This document shows positions 21,150-30,685 of a stretch of DNA of 64,000 bases, piece by piece. The stretch is from Schistocephalus solidus. Its lineage: Eukaryota; Platyhelminthes; Cestoda; Diphyllobothriidea; Diphyllobothriidae. Both the position numbers and the translations under genes were made by a program. A model generated the notes under the pieces. It searched no databases. It saw nothing but the letters and a program-made list of their open reading frames with translations, and was not told the origin of the DNA. Location of the stretch: assembly GCA_017591395.1 (NCBI GenBank), contig WEDG01009040.1, positions 1 to 64,000 of the forward strand. The letters are read 5' to 3'. Within the stretch, counting starts at the first letter, position 1. Each line of letters begins with the position of its first letter.

Positions 21150-21500
21150 ATGCGGTACCGAATGACCCTCATAGCATTTGGGAAACGATCGATGTCCAAC
21201 CGAAGCTGCGCAACGATATGGCTCCGTGGATGTCAACATTCCAACTGAAATCTGTACGTTTTGTGCTGATGTTGATGTCCTGGCTCCATAAGGTTAAGGA
21301 GTAAGCCTGAGAAGGTGAGGTCATCTCGGACGATTGGATGTCTATCATCGTGCCTGTCTATAAGGTGGAAAACAGGCAAAGTACAATCAGTTTTGTGCTA
21401 AGAATCTCACTCACATATTATCAGTGTTGGCTTATTTCCGTGTGATTGAAAAGAGGGAGAAGACTCAACCAAACCGGGTTTAAAGTTGAAATTGGATCTG
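21150..21500 (+). pseudogene. Probable non-LTR RT N-terminal relic
   Basis: Around 21320-21480 the plus strand reads SDDWMSIIVPVYKVENRQ and then LRISLTYYQC. This resembles the DW..S.I.P.YKKGD...C.NYRGISLT block at the start of RTE-type reverse transcriptases. Stops interrupt it and no endonuclease or YADD is visible. It is possibly related to the element at 3.4-5.07 kb. Confidence 0.4.
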
Positions 21501-22690
21501 TGACACATTTGCGAACTCACCCATGGCTTTCACTAAACGACGCCCGTCTCTTGTGCTGACTATGTTGTGACGTCTGCATTTTTTTAGCATGAGGCCTTGT
21601 GACGAAAATTTCCACCTGAACAGTATGTCGGAACAAGACCCACAACCGCTCCACCGCTGAGCCAGTTTGCCTGCATAAGACTTTCGATGCTCGCTTAGAC
21701 GTTCGACAGAGTTACAATCGTCCCCCACCCTCTCCGTTACTGCATCATTGGCTGGACTCTCGGAAGGAATCCATATGATTGTGTCAAATTTTAATTCGCA
21801 CCGGGGCCCCAATCTCCTCACCGGCAGCATGCTCTGGTTATCAACACAATTTAATGCCACATGCAACCGCGGGTACTAAGCTCTTTCACGAACGCTGTGA
21901 AAGCTGAAGCAATCTGTGGGACCAGGAGAAGGCGTCCCTCGGGATTAAGGACTGTTATCTTGAGAGAATGACGGTTTTAAATGCTACCCTTTTGTGTGAC
22001 TGTCTCCGAAGATGGGCTGCAGAGATTGTCCGAAAGGTCAGGCTGATAAAGCTTTTTTCCAGTTATCGTATCTTCTTCTTCTTCTTCTTCTTCTTAACGT
22101 TGCAAATATCAAAGGAGAAGTTTCTGGCAGCTGTGGAGGGCAAGGATGAAAGCAGACCGAATCTTTGCTCTTCAGTGCCTGAAAATCATTCTTCGAGTTA
22201 TGCACGCTGATTGCCTCTTAAATGAGATAATCTACACTTTCTGCAATAACACTGCAAGGATATTTTAGGTCATCTAAGCAACATGATAGAGATGGTTTAG
22301 GTCTATTATTAGTCACCGCACCAGGAGGTTGGTGTTGCTGCTTTTGCTTCGACGCCGCTGCCCACCTGGAGGCGTGGAAGAAGAGATCAACTCCAAGCAG
22401 TGCCTTCAGACCTCGGAGTATTTACTCAACCTTGGTTATTCGGTCTCCGTCTCTAACAAAGAAAGTGGGTCCAATACTCCAAATCTGCTGCTGCATATCA
22501 TCACTCATGGGAGTAACAATTCGTGCCATCATCTTGAAGGGATGGATTAGGCATGCGCACAACCGTACTACGTATAAATACCCACGAACTGGTAAATTTG
22601 CAAACCTGATGTCTATTGAAGACCTCTTTGCATTCCTAACGTGGGATCCCTACTTCTAAGTTTCGTCAGCTAGTTTCCCCGATTTAAACT
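21501..22690. other. No recognised gene; (TTC)n tract at 22072-22094
   Basis: About 1.2 kb. A minus-strand open frame of 128 residues at 21480-21866 has no domain I recognise. A short TTC microsatellite (about eight units) lies at 22072-22094. Nothing else is shared with the repeat families described here. Confidence 0.4.
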
Positions 22691-22694
22691 GGCA

Positions 22695-22965
22695 AGACCA
22701 TGAGCCCGTGGCTTAATGGTTAGACAGTTGGCTTTCGAATCAACCGGTCGTGGGTTCGAGCCACCGGTGGCACAGCACCTAGGGTTGGGTGTGGTTGGCT
22801 GATGACGACTAATAAGCCAGAAATGGCCATTCCAGCCTCTCTGGTCTTTGCTGGCTACGTTCTGCTGCCTATACTACCCACTGTACGACTGCTGGCAGGG
22901 AGTGAGCCCCAAGGCACAAAGGGACGAGCGAGTCCCGTAACTGATCAGTGATCGCCTATCCACCA
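22695..22965 (+). repeat. tRNA-promoter repeat S1b (variant subfamily)
   Basis: The tRNA-like core at 22701-22775 has A-box-like TGGCTTAATGG and B-box-like GGTTCGAGCCA. The hammerhead-like block follows at 22793-22837. Then come the tail CTGGTCTTTGCTGGC and a following head (GAGTGAGCCCCAAGGCACAAA, 22909-22929). The layout is the same as S1, with clear sequence divergence. Confidence 0.8.
22793..22837 (+). ncRNA. Hammerhead ribozyme-like motif in repeat S1b (covarying stem I)
   Basis: GGTTGG 22793-22798, CTGATGA 22799-22805, C, GACTAATAAGCC hairpin, A, GAAA 22821-22824, ATGGCCAT palindrome, T, CCAGCC 22832-22837. Stem I is GGUUGG/CCAGCC here, against GACUGG/CCGGUC in the S1 copies. Several positions have changed on either side, yet six pairs remain. 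This is the best evidence that the helix is under selection. Confidence 0.6.
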
Positions 22966-23344
22966 AATTTCAACATACCTACGGATTAAATTTTTCTCAA
23001 GGAAGCGCCAAATTCTAAGGTCATCATAGCTCTTGGCACGTATCGAAGTTTCTCTTGCGTGCCATTAAACCCAATTTAGTCAGAATTTAAGCTTTCTGTA
23101 CAGTACTACTTAGTAAAGACTGAAAGTGGAACAGCAATAACAAAGCCTTGATGACCAGTCTGAGGAATGGCAGGTTCATGTCCTACAGTCAAGCTGCTCC
23201 TAATAAGAACAGAAGGTCTTTTCAATATCATTCATACCGAAGTCATTAAAGTCTAAAATCTTGGTCGTGAATAGCCCTAAAACTTTGAATATGCAGACCC
23301 CGAAATGGGTGAGTATATCCTATCTGATCCCCACAAGGACACGG
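22966..23344. other. No recognised feature
   Basis: About 380 bp without recognised gene or repeat. Confidence 0.35.
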
Positions 23345-23642
23345 CAATCGGTATACGCTCCCATGTTATATAGGTGACCTTGCGCTAATGCCCAGAAAGG
23401 GGACTTTTTCCCGTGTCCTAACATTTAACGAAATCCAAGTCTTACGCATAACTCCAATCCTAATCCTGGCCATACTTCTCGCCTTAACCCTAAACCCTAA
23501 GCCAAGACCTAAACTAAACTCTAGCCCTAACCTTAATCCTAACGATAATTATGCTGGTATTAAGCGCAAAGCCACTTGTATTAAGGGGCGTTCCTATTTC
23601 CACGCCCTACCGGCCGGCCACATAAACTATCCTTGCCTCAAT
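23345..23642. repeat. MITE with telomere-like interior, copy C
   Basis: The left part is GGTGACCTTGCGCTAATGCC with TTTTTCCCGTGTCCTAAC. The interior at 23450-23545 includes TTAACCCTAAACCCTAAGCC. The right part is GCGCAAAGCCACTTGTATT, GTTCCTATTTCCACGCCCT and CCGGCCGGCCACATAAAC. It has the same block order as copy A. Confidence 0.65.
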
Positions 23643-23974
23643 GAATTTAGCCATTAAACAAATAGGAGCGTGTCGGATGCTAATTTCAGTCTTCTGGCTT
23701 CGTGGATAGAAAGTTGGACAAAATCTCGAAGAAGCCTTTAGCACTCTGCTCAACAAGTAGCTCTGTTTGGTTATAACAGAATGACCCTGTCCATCTATTA
23801 GAAGCCATCTGCCAAGGGTAGTTTGCGGCACGAAAACCTGTTAATGAGGAGCATTTCTGTTGTATAGACAGGCCACGGGCATTTTTCGTTGAATCTTGCA
23901 ACTGGGTTGACAACATTTGCTCCTTCCAGCCTTTTCGATCGACTAATCAGAAATGGTAAACTCTTGACGATTAA
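23643..23974. other. 3' flank of the Hox exon
   Basis: No feature is recognised before the polyadenylation signal of the Hox gene. Confidence 0.35.
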
Positions 23975-23980
23975 TTTATT
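23975..23980 (-). promoter_or_regulatory. Candidate polyadenylation signal of the Hox gene
   Basis: AATAAA on the minus strand, about 112 bp beyond the Hox stop codon. Position and sequence fit a 3' UTR of ordinary length; no transcript evidence is available. Confidence 0.45.
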
Positions 23981-24091
23981 TTCTTATACGCTTACACTCT
24001 ATCAGCATCTTTAGTATAAAATAGGATTTTGGCGTATCTCTATCCAAGTTTTGTGCGTGTATGAATTGATAAGTTTTTTTTTTCTTTTTCT

Positions 24092-24747
24092 CTAAGAAAC
24101 ACGACCTCCGTGGTCGATGGAATGCTGCTCCAACTCGACTCCTTTCTGGCCTGACGTGAGGAGATTGCTCTGATGTTCATATGAGGGCAACAGCGTCGAC
24201 TTAAATATCCGCCCCTCAAAAACCGATGCGGGCTCTGCTGGTGGTGTAGAGTAAGGCCCCGAAAGACTGTCATTCCTCGGATCCGAACCAGCACTCGTGT
24301 CCCGTAGCCGGTCACAGGCCTTTTCTCTAAAGTCACCAAGTGGCTTCTGGCCATTTCGTATCCGTAGATTAAGGAGGAGGTCGTTGCTCAGACCTCGTTC
24401 ACGGACACCTGTGCAGCCGGTTCCCAGGGTCTTGGCGAAGTAGGTTTCATTCAGCGATGACTGGTCGAATCGAGGTTGTTGCTGCTGGGCTTGCCGATTG
24501 CTTTGTTCTATCTGCCGACTCATCTCCTCATTTAGATCTTTTATTTGTTGTCGCTCCTTTTTCAACTTCATCCGCCTGTTCTGGAACCAGATTTTAATCT
24601 GCCTCTCCGTGAGAGAGAGGCTGTGCGCAATCTCGATGCGGCGGCGACGCGTGAGGTAGTGGCTGTATTGAAATTCCTTCTCTAATTCAAGCGTCTGATA
24701 CCTGCTATAGGTCTGTCGGCCCCTCCGTCTGTGAACCGAGTTGGGAC
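24092..24747 (-). CDS. Central-class Hox gene (Lox4/Hox8/Ubx-AbdA type), last exon
   Basis: A sequence-specific DNA-binding transcription factor of the nucleus, expected to pattern the body axis. The homeodomain (24730-24551, 60 residues) begins [12 protein letters not shown] and contains [15 protein letters not shown] and [14 protein letters not shown], with Q50 and N51 of helix 3. QQIKDLNEE follows immediately and matches the UbdA-type peptide seen after Ubx/abd-A/Lox2/Lox4 homeodomains. That places the gene in the central-posterior (Hox8) group; which paralogue is uncertain. The C-terminal tail of about 145 residues has a Gln-rich stretch and no other motif. The stop is TAG at 24094-24092. 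The exon starts after an AG at 24749-24748, in phase 1. The N-terminal exon with a YPWM-like hexapeptide is not seen in this window, so a long intron must separate it. The frame is intact, in contrast to everything around it. Confidence 0.9.
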
Positions 24748-24770
24748 CTGAACAAGAAATGCGAATCAAT
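24748..24770 (-). other. Splice acceptor of the Hox exon
   Basis: The minus strand reads TTCGCATTTCTTGTTCAG, a pyrimidine-rich stretch ending in CAG, directly before the conserved coding sequence. It interrupts a codon after its first base. The upstream in-frame TTG at 24769 is therefore intronic and not a start. Confidence 0.75.
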
Positions 24771-25179
24771 GTTAAATTTAAAATGCTATATAAAGTTGTA
24801 CTAATATTATTTAAGTAAGTGGTCCTGTGTCCTGTTTATCGATTGCCGTCGAAACCGTTCTTAAACTAGATGAGCGCCATGGTTGACAATCTCAATGCAC
24901 GGGCTGAAGCGCTTTATAAAAAGGACCACACATGAGTTATATCCAGCCCTAGGATCCCCAAGAAACCAAAGCACAACCACGTACACATGCTTGCCTTCAA
25001 CACAGATTATGCTGTGGGCCTGCGCACCACTGTTCTCTATCTAGCTGAATTGTAACGACAGGGTAACGACTTGCAAAGGGTAGCCGATGAGATTTGAGCA
25101 ACGTCTAACATACCATGCGTGCCCTGATTCTTAGGTGTGCACAGACCGGCTTTGGATCCCACATGCGTGATAACCAATT
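24771..25179. other. Intronic/upstream sequence of the Hox gene
   Basis: No exon or repeat is recognised. It should lie in the intron on the minus strand; no hexapeptide-coding exon is visible. Confidence 0.4.
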
Positions 25180-25262
25180 AAAACTGCATTAAGAAGGAGC
25201 CACTGCGGTCTGACTATCAGTTCTGGATGAAGCTGAATTATTCCATCAGTATGCGTTCCTTC
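25180..25262 (-). repeat. Dispersed repeat X, short fragment
   Basis: GCATTAAGAAGGAGCCACTG matches the GCCACATTAAGAAGGAGCCATT block of repeat X at 3165-3195. Only about 80 bp is retained. Confidence 0.5.
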
Positions 25263-25764
25263 AAACCAACTCATGCAGCGACTCCTGACAGCTGAAAAAT
25301 GAATCATTTTTTTCCCCTGATAATAATATATGCCGCATCCACTTTGAATCGGCCCCACTTTATCTCCTCTTCCATCAAATTTCAACTTCAGGTCTGAGTT
25401 GTGGCAACTAGAATTCAGATTGGCTATAATGCCTAACGGGGTCTGCAAACTTCGTCTAAGGTGTGCCACATGCATGTTTGGCCCCAGTTAGGTCTATATA
25501 AAGATGCTACCAGTTTTGAAGACCCAGTACTAACAAAAGGATGGTCAGATAAATATATTCTATTAGAAAACATGCCTTTTAGTGAGTCATTTCAGGTACT
25601 TGCAGCTTTAAAAATATACCTAATAAAGTTTCTTATTGTTTCCCAAAGAACTTCTTTGCTTCGAAATATATATTTATTTATATATCTTCCGTTAATTCTC
25701 CCCGAAATTCTGGGTCAGGTACGTCGACGACAAATTTGTTGTCATCAAGATGAGAGATGTTCAG
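25263..25764. other. No recognised feature
   Basis: About 500 bp without recognised gene or repeat. Confidence 0.35.
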
Positions 25765-25928
25765 GACTTTAAGGTTTTATTGAACTCCATATTGAGAAGA
25801 AGTAGATACGATTTTTGGGACAATAGCTTTATTCGCCTGACTTTTCGGATTCCAACTCGAACCCATCATCAGAGACCTCCAATTCCCAATGGAAGAGGAA
25901 AAGAACAGCCAGCTGCCTTTCCTTATAT
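25765..25928 (+). pseudogene. Penelope-like element 5' fragment with inverted terminal repeat
   Basis: A terminal repeat in minus orientation (with ribozyme-like motif 25833-25878) is followed by plus-strand coding MEEEKNSQLPFL. This aligns with MEEEENNQLASLD at the start of the PLE body at 32.9 kb. The copy is cut off by an S1 repeat at 25929. It shows the same layout as the PLE at 12.1-13.3 kb: an inverted terminal repeat before the body. Confidence 0.65.
25833..25878 (-). ncRNA. Hammerhead ribozyme-like motif, PLE type
   Basis: The minus strand has GTCT, CTGATGA (25866-25872), T, stem II GGGTTC/GAATCC with loop GAGTTG, then GAAAAGTC (25839-25846), then AGGC. The stem III palindrome ACGU is changed to AAGU, so dimer pairing would be weakened. 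Stem I is GUCU/AGGC. Confidence 0.55.
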
Positions 25929-26302
25929 ATATATATATATGGAATGGAACCGACAAAGACAAGGGAGACCGGAATGGCCATTTCTGGCTTATTAGCCGTC
26001 ATCAGCCAGTCATACCCAATCCCAAGTGTGGCACACCTGGGATTCGAACCCGCGACCTTTGGTATTTGAGTCGAACGCTCTACCATTTGAGCCACGGGCT
26101 CGTTGTTTTGTCGGTTGTGATCGGGAATATGATGATAGTGTGGGGCTCACCGATCTGCTTAAGGAACATGCATGTTCCGTTGTACCCTGGAGCTCAGACT
26201 AGAGCCCTCGCAGGTGGTCGCATAGCGACGTGTAGCATATGATGGAATGGAACCGACAAAGACAAGGGAGACCGGAATGGCCATTTCTGGCTTATTAGCC
26301 GT
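25929..26302 (-). repeat. tRNA-promoter repeat S1, minus-oriented array
   Basis: On the minus strand: a tail plus partial ribozyme block at 26266-26302, joined to the head (26115-26240), a tRNA-like core (26028-26100; B box GGGTTCGAATCCCAGG), a complete ribozyme-like block 25967-26011, and tail with (TA)n at 25925-25940. Corresponding cleavage positions in the two units are 303 bp apart. Confidence 0.85.
25967..26011 (-). ncRNA. Hammerhead ribozyme-like motif in repeat S1 (core intact)
   Basis: GACTGG, CTGATGA, C, GGCT-AATA-AGCC, A, GAAA with palindrome ATGGCCAT, T, CCGGTC on the minus strand. Predicted cleavage follows the AUU (NUH rule). The ribozyme lies about 50 bp 3' of the B box, so a polymerase III transcript would include it. 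Confidence 0.55.
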
Positions 26303-26445
26303 TCCGGTCTCCCTTGTCTTTGTCGGTTCCAAATTATCAACATATGCTTCACGTCGCTATGCGACTGCCTGTGAGTACTCTAGTCTGAGTTCCAGGGCAC
26401 AACGGAACATAAATGTTCCTTAAGCAGATCGGTGAGCCACACACT

Positions 26446-26447
<2 letters not shown>

Positions 26448-26529
<82 letters not shown>
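26448..26529 (+). repeat. (TA)n microsatellite inside repeat S1
   Basis: About 41 perfect TA units replacing most of the tRNA-like core of one S1 unit. Confidence 0.97.
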
Positions 26530-26533
<4 letters not shown>

Positions 26534-26562
26534 CCAGGTGTGCCACACTTGGGATTGGGTAT

Positions 26563-26607
26563 GACTGGCTGATGACGGTTAATAAGCCAGAACTGGCCAT
26601 TCCGGTC
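26563..26607 (+). ncRNA. Hammerhead ribozyme-like motif in repeat S1 (A15.1 mutated)
   Basis: GACTGG, CTGATGA, C, GGTT-AATA-AGCC, A, GAAC, CCGGTC. The GAAA is GAAC here, which breaks the essential A15.1-U16.1 pair. Confidence 0.5.
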
Positions 26608-26864
26608 TCCCTTGTCTTTGTCGGTTCCATTCCATCATATGCTACACGTCGCTATGTGACCGCCTGCGAGGGCTCTAGTCTGAGCTCCAGGGCACAACGG
26701 AACATACATGTTTCTTAAGCAGATCGGTGAGCCCCACACTATCATCATATTCCCGATCACAACCGACAAAACAACGATCCCGTGGCTCAATGGTAGAGCG
26801 TTTGACTCAAATACCAAAGGTTGTGGGTTTGAATCCCAGGTGTGCCACACTTGGGATTAGGTAT

Positions 26865-26909
26865 GACTGGCTGATGACGGCTAATAAGCCAGAAATGGCC
26901 ATTCCGGTC
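26865..26909 (+). ncRNA. Hammerhead ribozyme-like motif in repeat S1 (core intact)
   Basis: GACTGG 26865-26870, CTGATGA 26871-26877, C, GGCT-AATA-AGCC, A, GAAA, ATGGCCAT palindrome, T, CCGGTC 26904-26909. Its sequence equals that of the minus copy at 25967-26011. Confidence 0.55.
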
Positions 26910-26937
26910 TCCCTTGTCTTTGTCGGTACCATTCCAT

Positions 26938-27290
26938 ATATATATATATATATGTCACCCATACGTGGCTTGTTTGTTTTCCACAGCCTCGGTAACGATG
27001 AAAAGGAAAATTAATTCAAAGGACCCCGGTTACAACGGCAGGCTTAAGCACTAACTTACACTGAAAATAAGAGCCGGTACACACTTTTCGTCCCCTCGTA
27101 TTTTTCGAAGAATGCTTGTCACTTGAATAGGGCTGAGAATGACTATAAGCATCCATCTTTAAAATGGGAAGGGTTGGATCCATTTGCAGACCGCAACACA
27201 AGCCTCGAAGCTGGTGATTTTGTTATAATGACAATTTTCCCCGTTTCAATATTTTCGCAGCACATTATTTCTGGTGGCGTGGATCGACGA
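26938..27290. other. (TA)n tail then unassigned DNA
   Basis: A short (TA)n at 26936-26953 ends the S1 repeat. The following ~340 bp has no recognised feature. Confidence 0.4.
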
Positions 27291-27312
27291 TGACGGTGGT
27301 GATGCTGATGCT

Positions 27313-27317
<5 letters not shown>

Positions 27318-27343
<26 letters not shown>

Positions 27344-27637
27344 ATGAGGAGGAGGAGGAGGAGGAGGAGGAGGAGGAGGAGGAGGATGAGGAGGAGGAGG
27401 AGGAGGAGGAGGAGGAGGAGGAGGAGGAGGAGGAGGAGGAGGAGGAGGAGGAGGAGGAGGGAGGAGGAGGAGGAGGAGGAGGAGGAGGAGGAGGGAGGAG
27501 GAGGAGGAGGAGGAGGAGGAGGAGGAGGAGGAGGAGGAGGAGGAGGAGGAGGAGGAGGAGGAGGAGGAGGAGGAGGAGGAGGAGGAGGAGGAGGAGGAGG
27601 AGGAGGAGGAGGAGGAGGAGGAGGAGGAGGAGGAGAG
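27318..27637 (+). repeat. (GCT/GAT) then (GGA)n microsatellite
   Basis: About 30 bp of CTG/GAT units and then about 290 bp of GGA, with two GGGA interruptions near 27459 and 27493. The strand is purine-only over ~290 bp. The open frames across it (poly-E, poly-R, poly-G) are artefacts of the repeat. Confidence 0.97.
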
Positions 27638-27659
27638 GATGAGGGTGAAGATGATTTAG

Positions 27660-28900
27660 TTAGTTAGGTTCACTAGTATTTCCTGCTCTCACATACCTGC
27701 CATCTTCCAATCCGCGGTGTTACCTTAGCGCTAATGTGATCCGAACGACAACAGTTCACATAGTATTATCTCTAGTTTATTCATTTGCTTTGCTTAAGAT
27801 ATTTGTTTTTAATCCTGAAAGGCTTTCTGTGTGCTTTTTTATAAGCAACTTTCCTCTTTTCGGAGGTATATGCAGGAGTTTTCGCTTCACAGTCAGAATT
27901 TTCTCACCGGGTCAGCCATCCTCCGTGTGCCCGAAACACAATATCTACACACACGCACACATAAATGCACAGAAATTGTCTCTCTCTCTTCTCCGAGGGG
28001 CCTCAACTTACCATCTCGTCAACTGCTTAGGTAAACAAGGTGTCTCGACAACCTGCTGCCTTTAGACCACACGGCGTCCCGGATTCAGTGTTTCCAACTG
28101 CTTCTCTAACCGAAAGGAGAGCATTTTTGCGACGGAATGAGAAGCCACTTCTGGCTCTCCTCTCGGTGGAGGGAAGGGGTGGGGGTCAAACGTCCCCTCA
28201 AGCTTTCCGCAAACCTCGCACAGCCTCCAAGACCAGCCCGCCCCTCCCCACCCAAAAGGCGCTCGACTGACCTTGTAATGGAAAACAGACTTCCGTCTTG
28301 AATTGTTGCCTTGTGTCGTTGCCACGGTGGATGACAGTTCCTTGAATTATTGGCTTTTCAAGAAGAATTAATGTGCTGCAGCCATGGATGAAGCAATTTG
28401 CTAGGTTGGACACCCCGTAACTACTCGGACAGTCAAAGTTCAGAGTCTGATACTCACGGTTTCTTCAATGTTGAGGAAAACTTGGGAGTAACTGTCTCAA
28501 TTGCTAGCTAGAAAAATGCAAATTTAGACGTGGCAAGGATTTGGCGCAGATTCTTCTATAAGCTGCGTCTACTACACATTTGAACTTCGGTTCTATGCTA
28601 ATCCTTGGCACTTAGAAGCAGACTGGCTATTTTTTTTTTCAAAAAATTACACCAACTTTGGGGCTTTTTATTGCCAATTTTAGCTTATTTGTCGTCATTA
28701 GCCAACCCCTAGTCCAACCCCAGAGTTGGATGACCAGACATTGGAATGCCGGCGGTAGTGGTGAGCTTCTACAACAGGCCACGTGGGCTGGACTGACACG
28801 GGGGGGCAGTTCAAGGCACGACAGGCATGATTACTGCCACGCATGAGGGTGGTCTAGGATGGCACGCCTAGTCGCAGACTAACGTCGCGCCAGCCAACTA
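27660..28900. other. No recognised gene
   Basis: About 1.2 kb. A stretch at 28660-28745 weakly resembles a decayed S1 tail on the minus strand. No ORF has a recognisable domain. Confidence 0.4.
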
Positions 28901-28904
28901 CGCA

Positions 28905-29100
28905 CTATTCCACCTCCGGTTTCCATAACCCTGTTTTGACACCGGTATTAGGAGGGTGAGGAGGGGAGAGTGCAGTTGCTGCTGGGTAAGTCTACTATCA
29001 CTATGACCCAAAGCATACGCAAGTCATTGTCCCTGCGCCCAACATGTTGTGGGTTATACGGTGAACATAAGCGACAACGACCCTCGAACGGTCGTCATCG
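28905..29100 (+). repeat. Dispersed repeat X, diverged fragment
   Basis: CCACCTCCGGTTTCC, TTTTGACACCGG, GGAGAGTGCAG, AAGTCTACTATCACTAT and CGCAAGTCATTGTCC follow the order in the copy at 58420-58540. The GTA microsatellite begins at its right edge. Confidence 0.6.
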
Positions 29101-29103
29101 TAG

Positions 29104-29428
<325 letters not shown>

Positions 29429-30595
29429 AATGTCCTATTGGTGTAAGCTGTACTCACTCTATCAACTGTGGTGGGTCTATTCAAAGTCGCTTAGGATTCG
29501 CGTTCCCTTAACTGACCTGGTTGAATGGGGGTATTCCCGCTGTCTTATAGCTGCATCCAGGAGTCCTCCCAGGTGACTCTATGGTGACCGTAGTTAATGA
29601 TAAATCCAAATTACCAACCTCATTGTAGATGACCCAATCACAAGCTTCAGAAACTGGAAATTCCGGCCGACATCAACAAGCGTAATCTGATAACCCATAA
29701 AAAAAACTCGTTTACTATCAGATAAATGGGGGCAAACGCGTCAATGCCAATTTAACTTCATTGATTATCTTGAACGACAGTTTCATCTTTAGCAAGAAAA
29801 TCACCAACAGGCTCAGAATAATAATCCTAATAATAATAATAATAATAAGACGCCTTCATTTACTCATTTGAAGTAAAGGCAGCGACGATTAAACGTTCTT
29901 GAGAAAAAACAACCTCCAGGTTTTGCATTGCTATAATCACACACATAGTAATTTTGTTGATCCTGATAACGAGAAAGCGACTGATTGTGGAAAAGGTGAG
30001 GCTAGTAAAAAAACATAATGATGGTGAGCTTAACTAATGCAGTTGCGTGCTATCAAATTAATCTAGTTTTTTTTCTTGTATTTTTGGGAATAAGGTTGCT
30101 ATCCTGTCGGTATGTTTTAAGACCCTTAGTTTTTACTACAAGTTGTCAATTACAATTCCCTTGCATCCCAAAATTGAATTCCACGTGCAACTAACCTGTG
30201 GGGGAAAAACAGTGCCACGTTTTTCAGGATGGCAGAGCAATGCAAAAGTTAGCCAAAAGCGCGCGCTTTATAAGGCAGTTACGATAAGAGGGTTTCGTAC
30301 CTTTGCATGGATGTCAGTCGACGTATTTTTCTTATAAACCAAGGAGCAGGTGATGGCCCTAATTTTATTCATACGCTGCCCTGAGGCACATGAGCTGCTT
30401 CCTCTAAATTAGTTTTTGCCTTTGAACAGTCAAAGATTTCCTGTTTATATCCCTCTGGACAGATGACCTTTGTAAATTGTTCTCAGCGGTCACTGGCGTA
30501 GCTTTACTCCTCTCGTGAAAATATGAACACCTAAATTTGTTCTCCCTTGTTGTCCCAGTACGAATGTGATAAATGTTACCGAAAGGGGTTACGGA
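29429..30595. other. No recognised gene; short AAT run at 29819-29849
   Basis: About 1.2 kb with a small AAT microsatellite. No ORF with a domain, no RNA gene. Confidence 0.4.
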
Positions 30596-30685
30596 CACTG
30601 GGATGGCCATGTCTGGCCTGTGATGGCCACTGAGCCTGAAATGACCAGTCCAGTGACTCTATTCTTTGTCGGTAACCATTTCCTA
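30596..30685 (+). repeat. Repeat S1 tail relic
   Basis: TGATGGCCACTGAGCCTGAAATGACCAGTCC with TTCTTTGTCGGT resembles the ribozyme-to-tail part of S1 but has a broken CUGANGA core. Confidence 0.4.

Larger units (their letters stand above)
26303..26937 (+). repeat. tRNA-promoter repeat S1, plus-oriented tandem array
   Basis: Tail (26298-26330), head (26347-26445), then a (TA)n tract where the tRNA core should be, tRNA 3' end CCCAGGTGTGCCACACTTGGG, ribozyme block 26563-26607, and tail. The join to a second head is at about 26630-26650. The second unit is complete: head, tRNA-like core 26779-26845, ribozyme block 26865-26909, tail. Successive cleavage positions (26601 and 26903) are 302 bp apart. 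Together with 25929-26302 it forms a large inverted repeat. Confidence 0.88.

Noticed and set aside
21480..21866. 128-codon minus open frame
   Set aside because: No recognisable domain; one end overlaps a probable plus-strand RT relic. It could be real but cannot be supported.
24748..24769. TTG at 24769 as the start of the Hox protein
   Set aside because: The upstream codons are a polypyrimidine tract ending in CAG, so they are intron; conserved homeodomain flanks begin after it.
27274..27667. Long open frames of poly-Glu, poly-Arg and poly-Gly
   Set aside because: They are the three frames of a GGA microsatellite; no unique sequence or start context.
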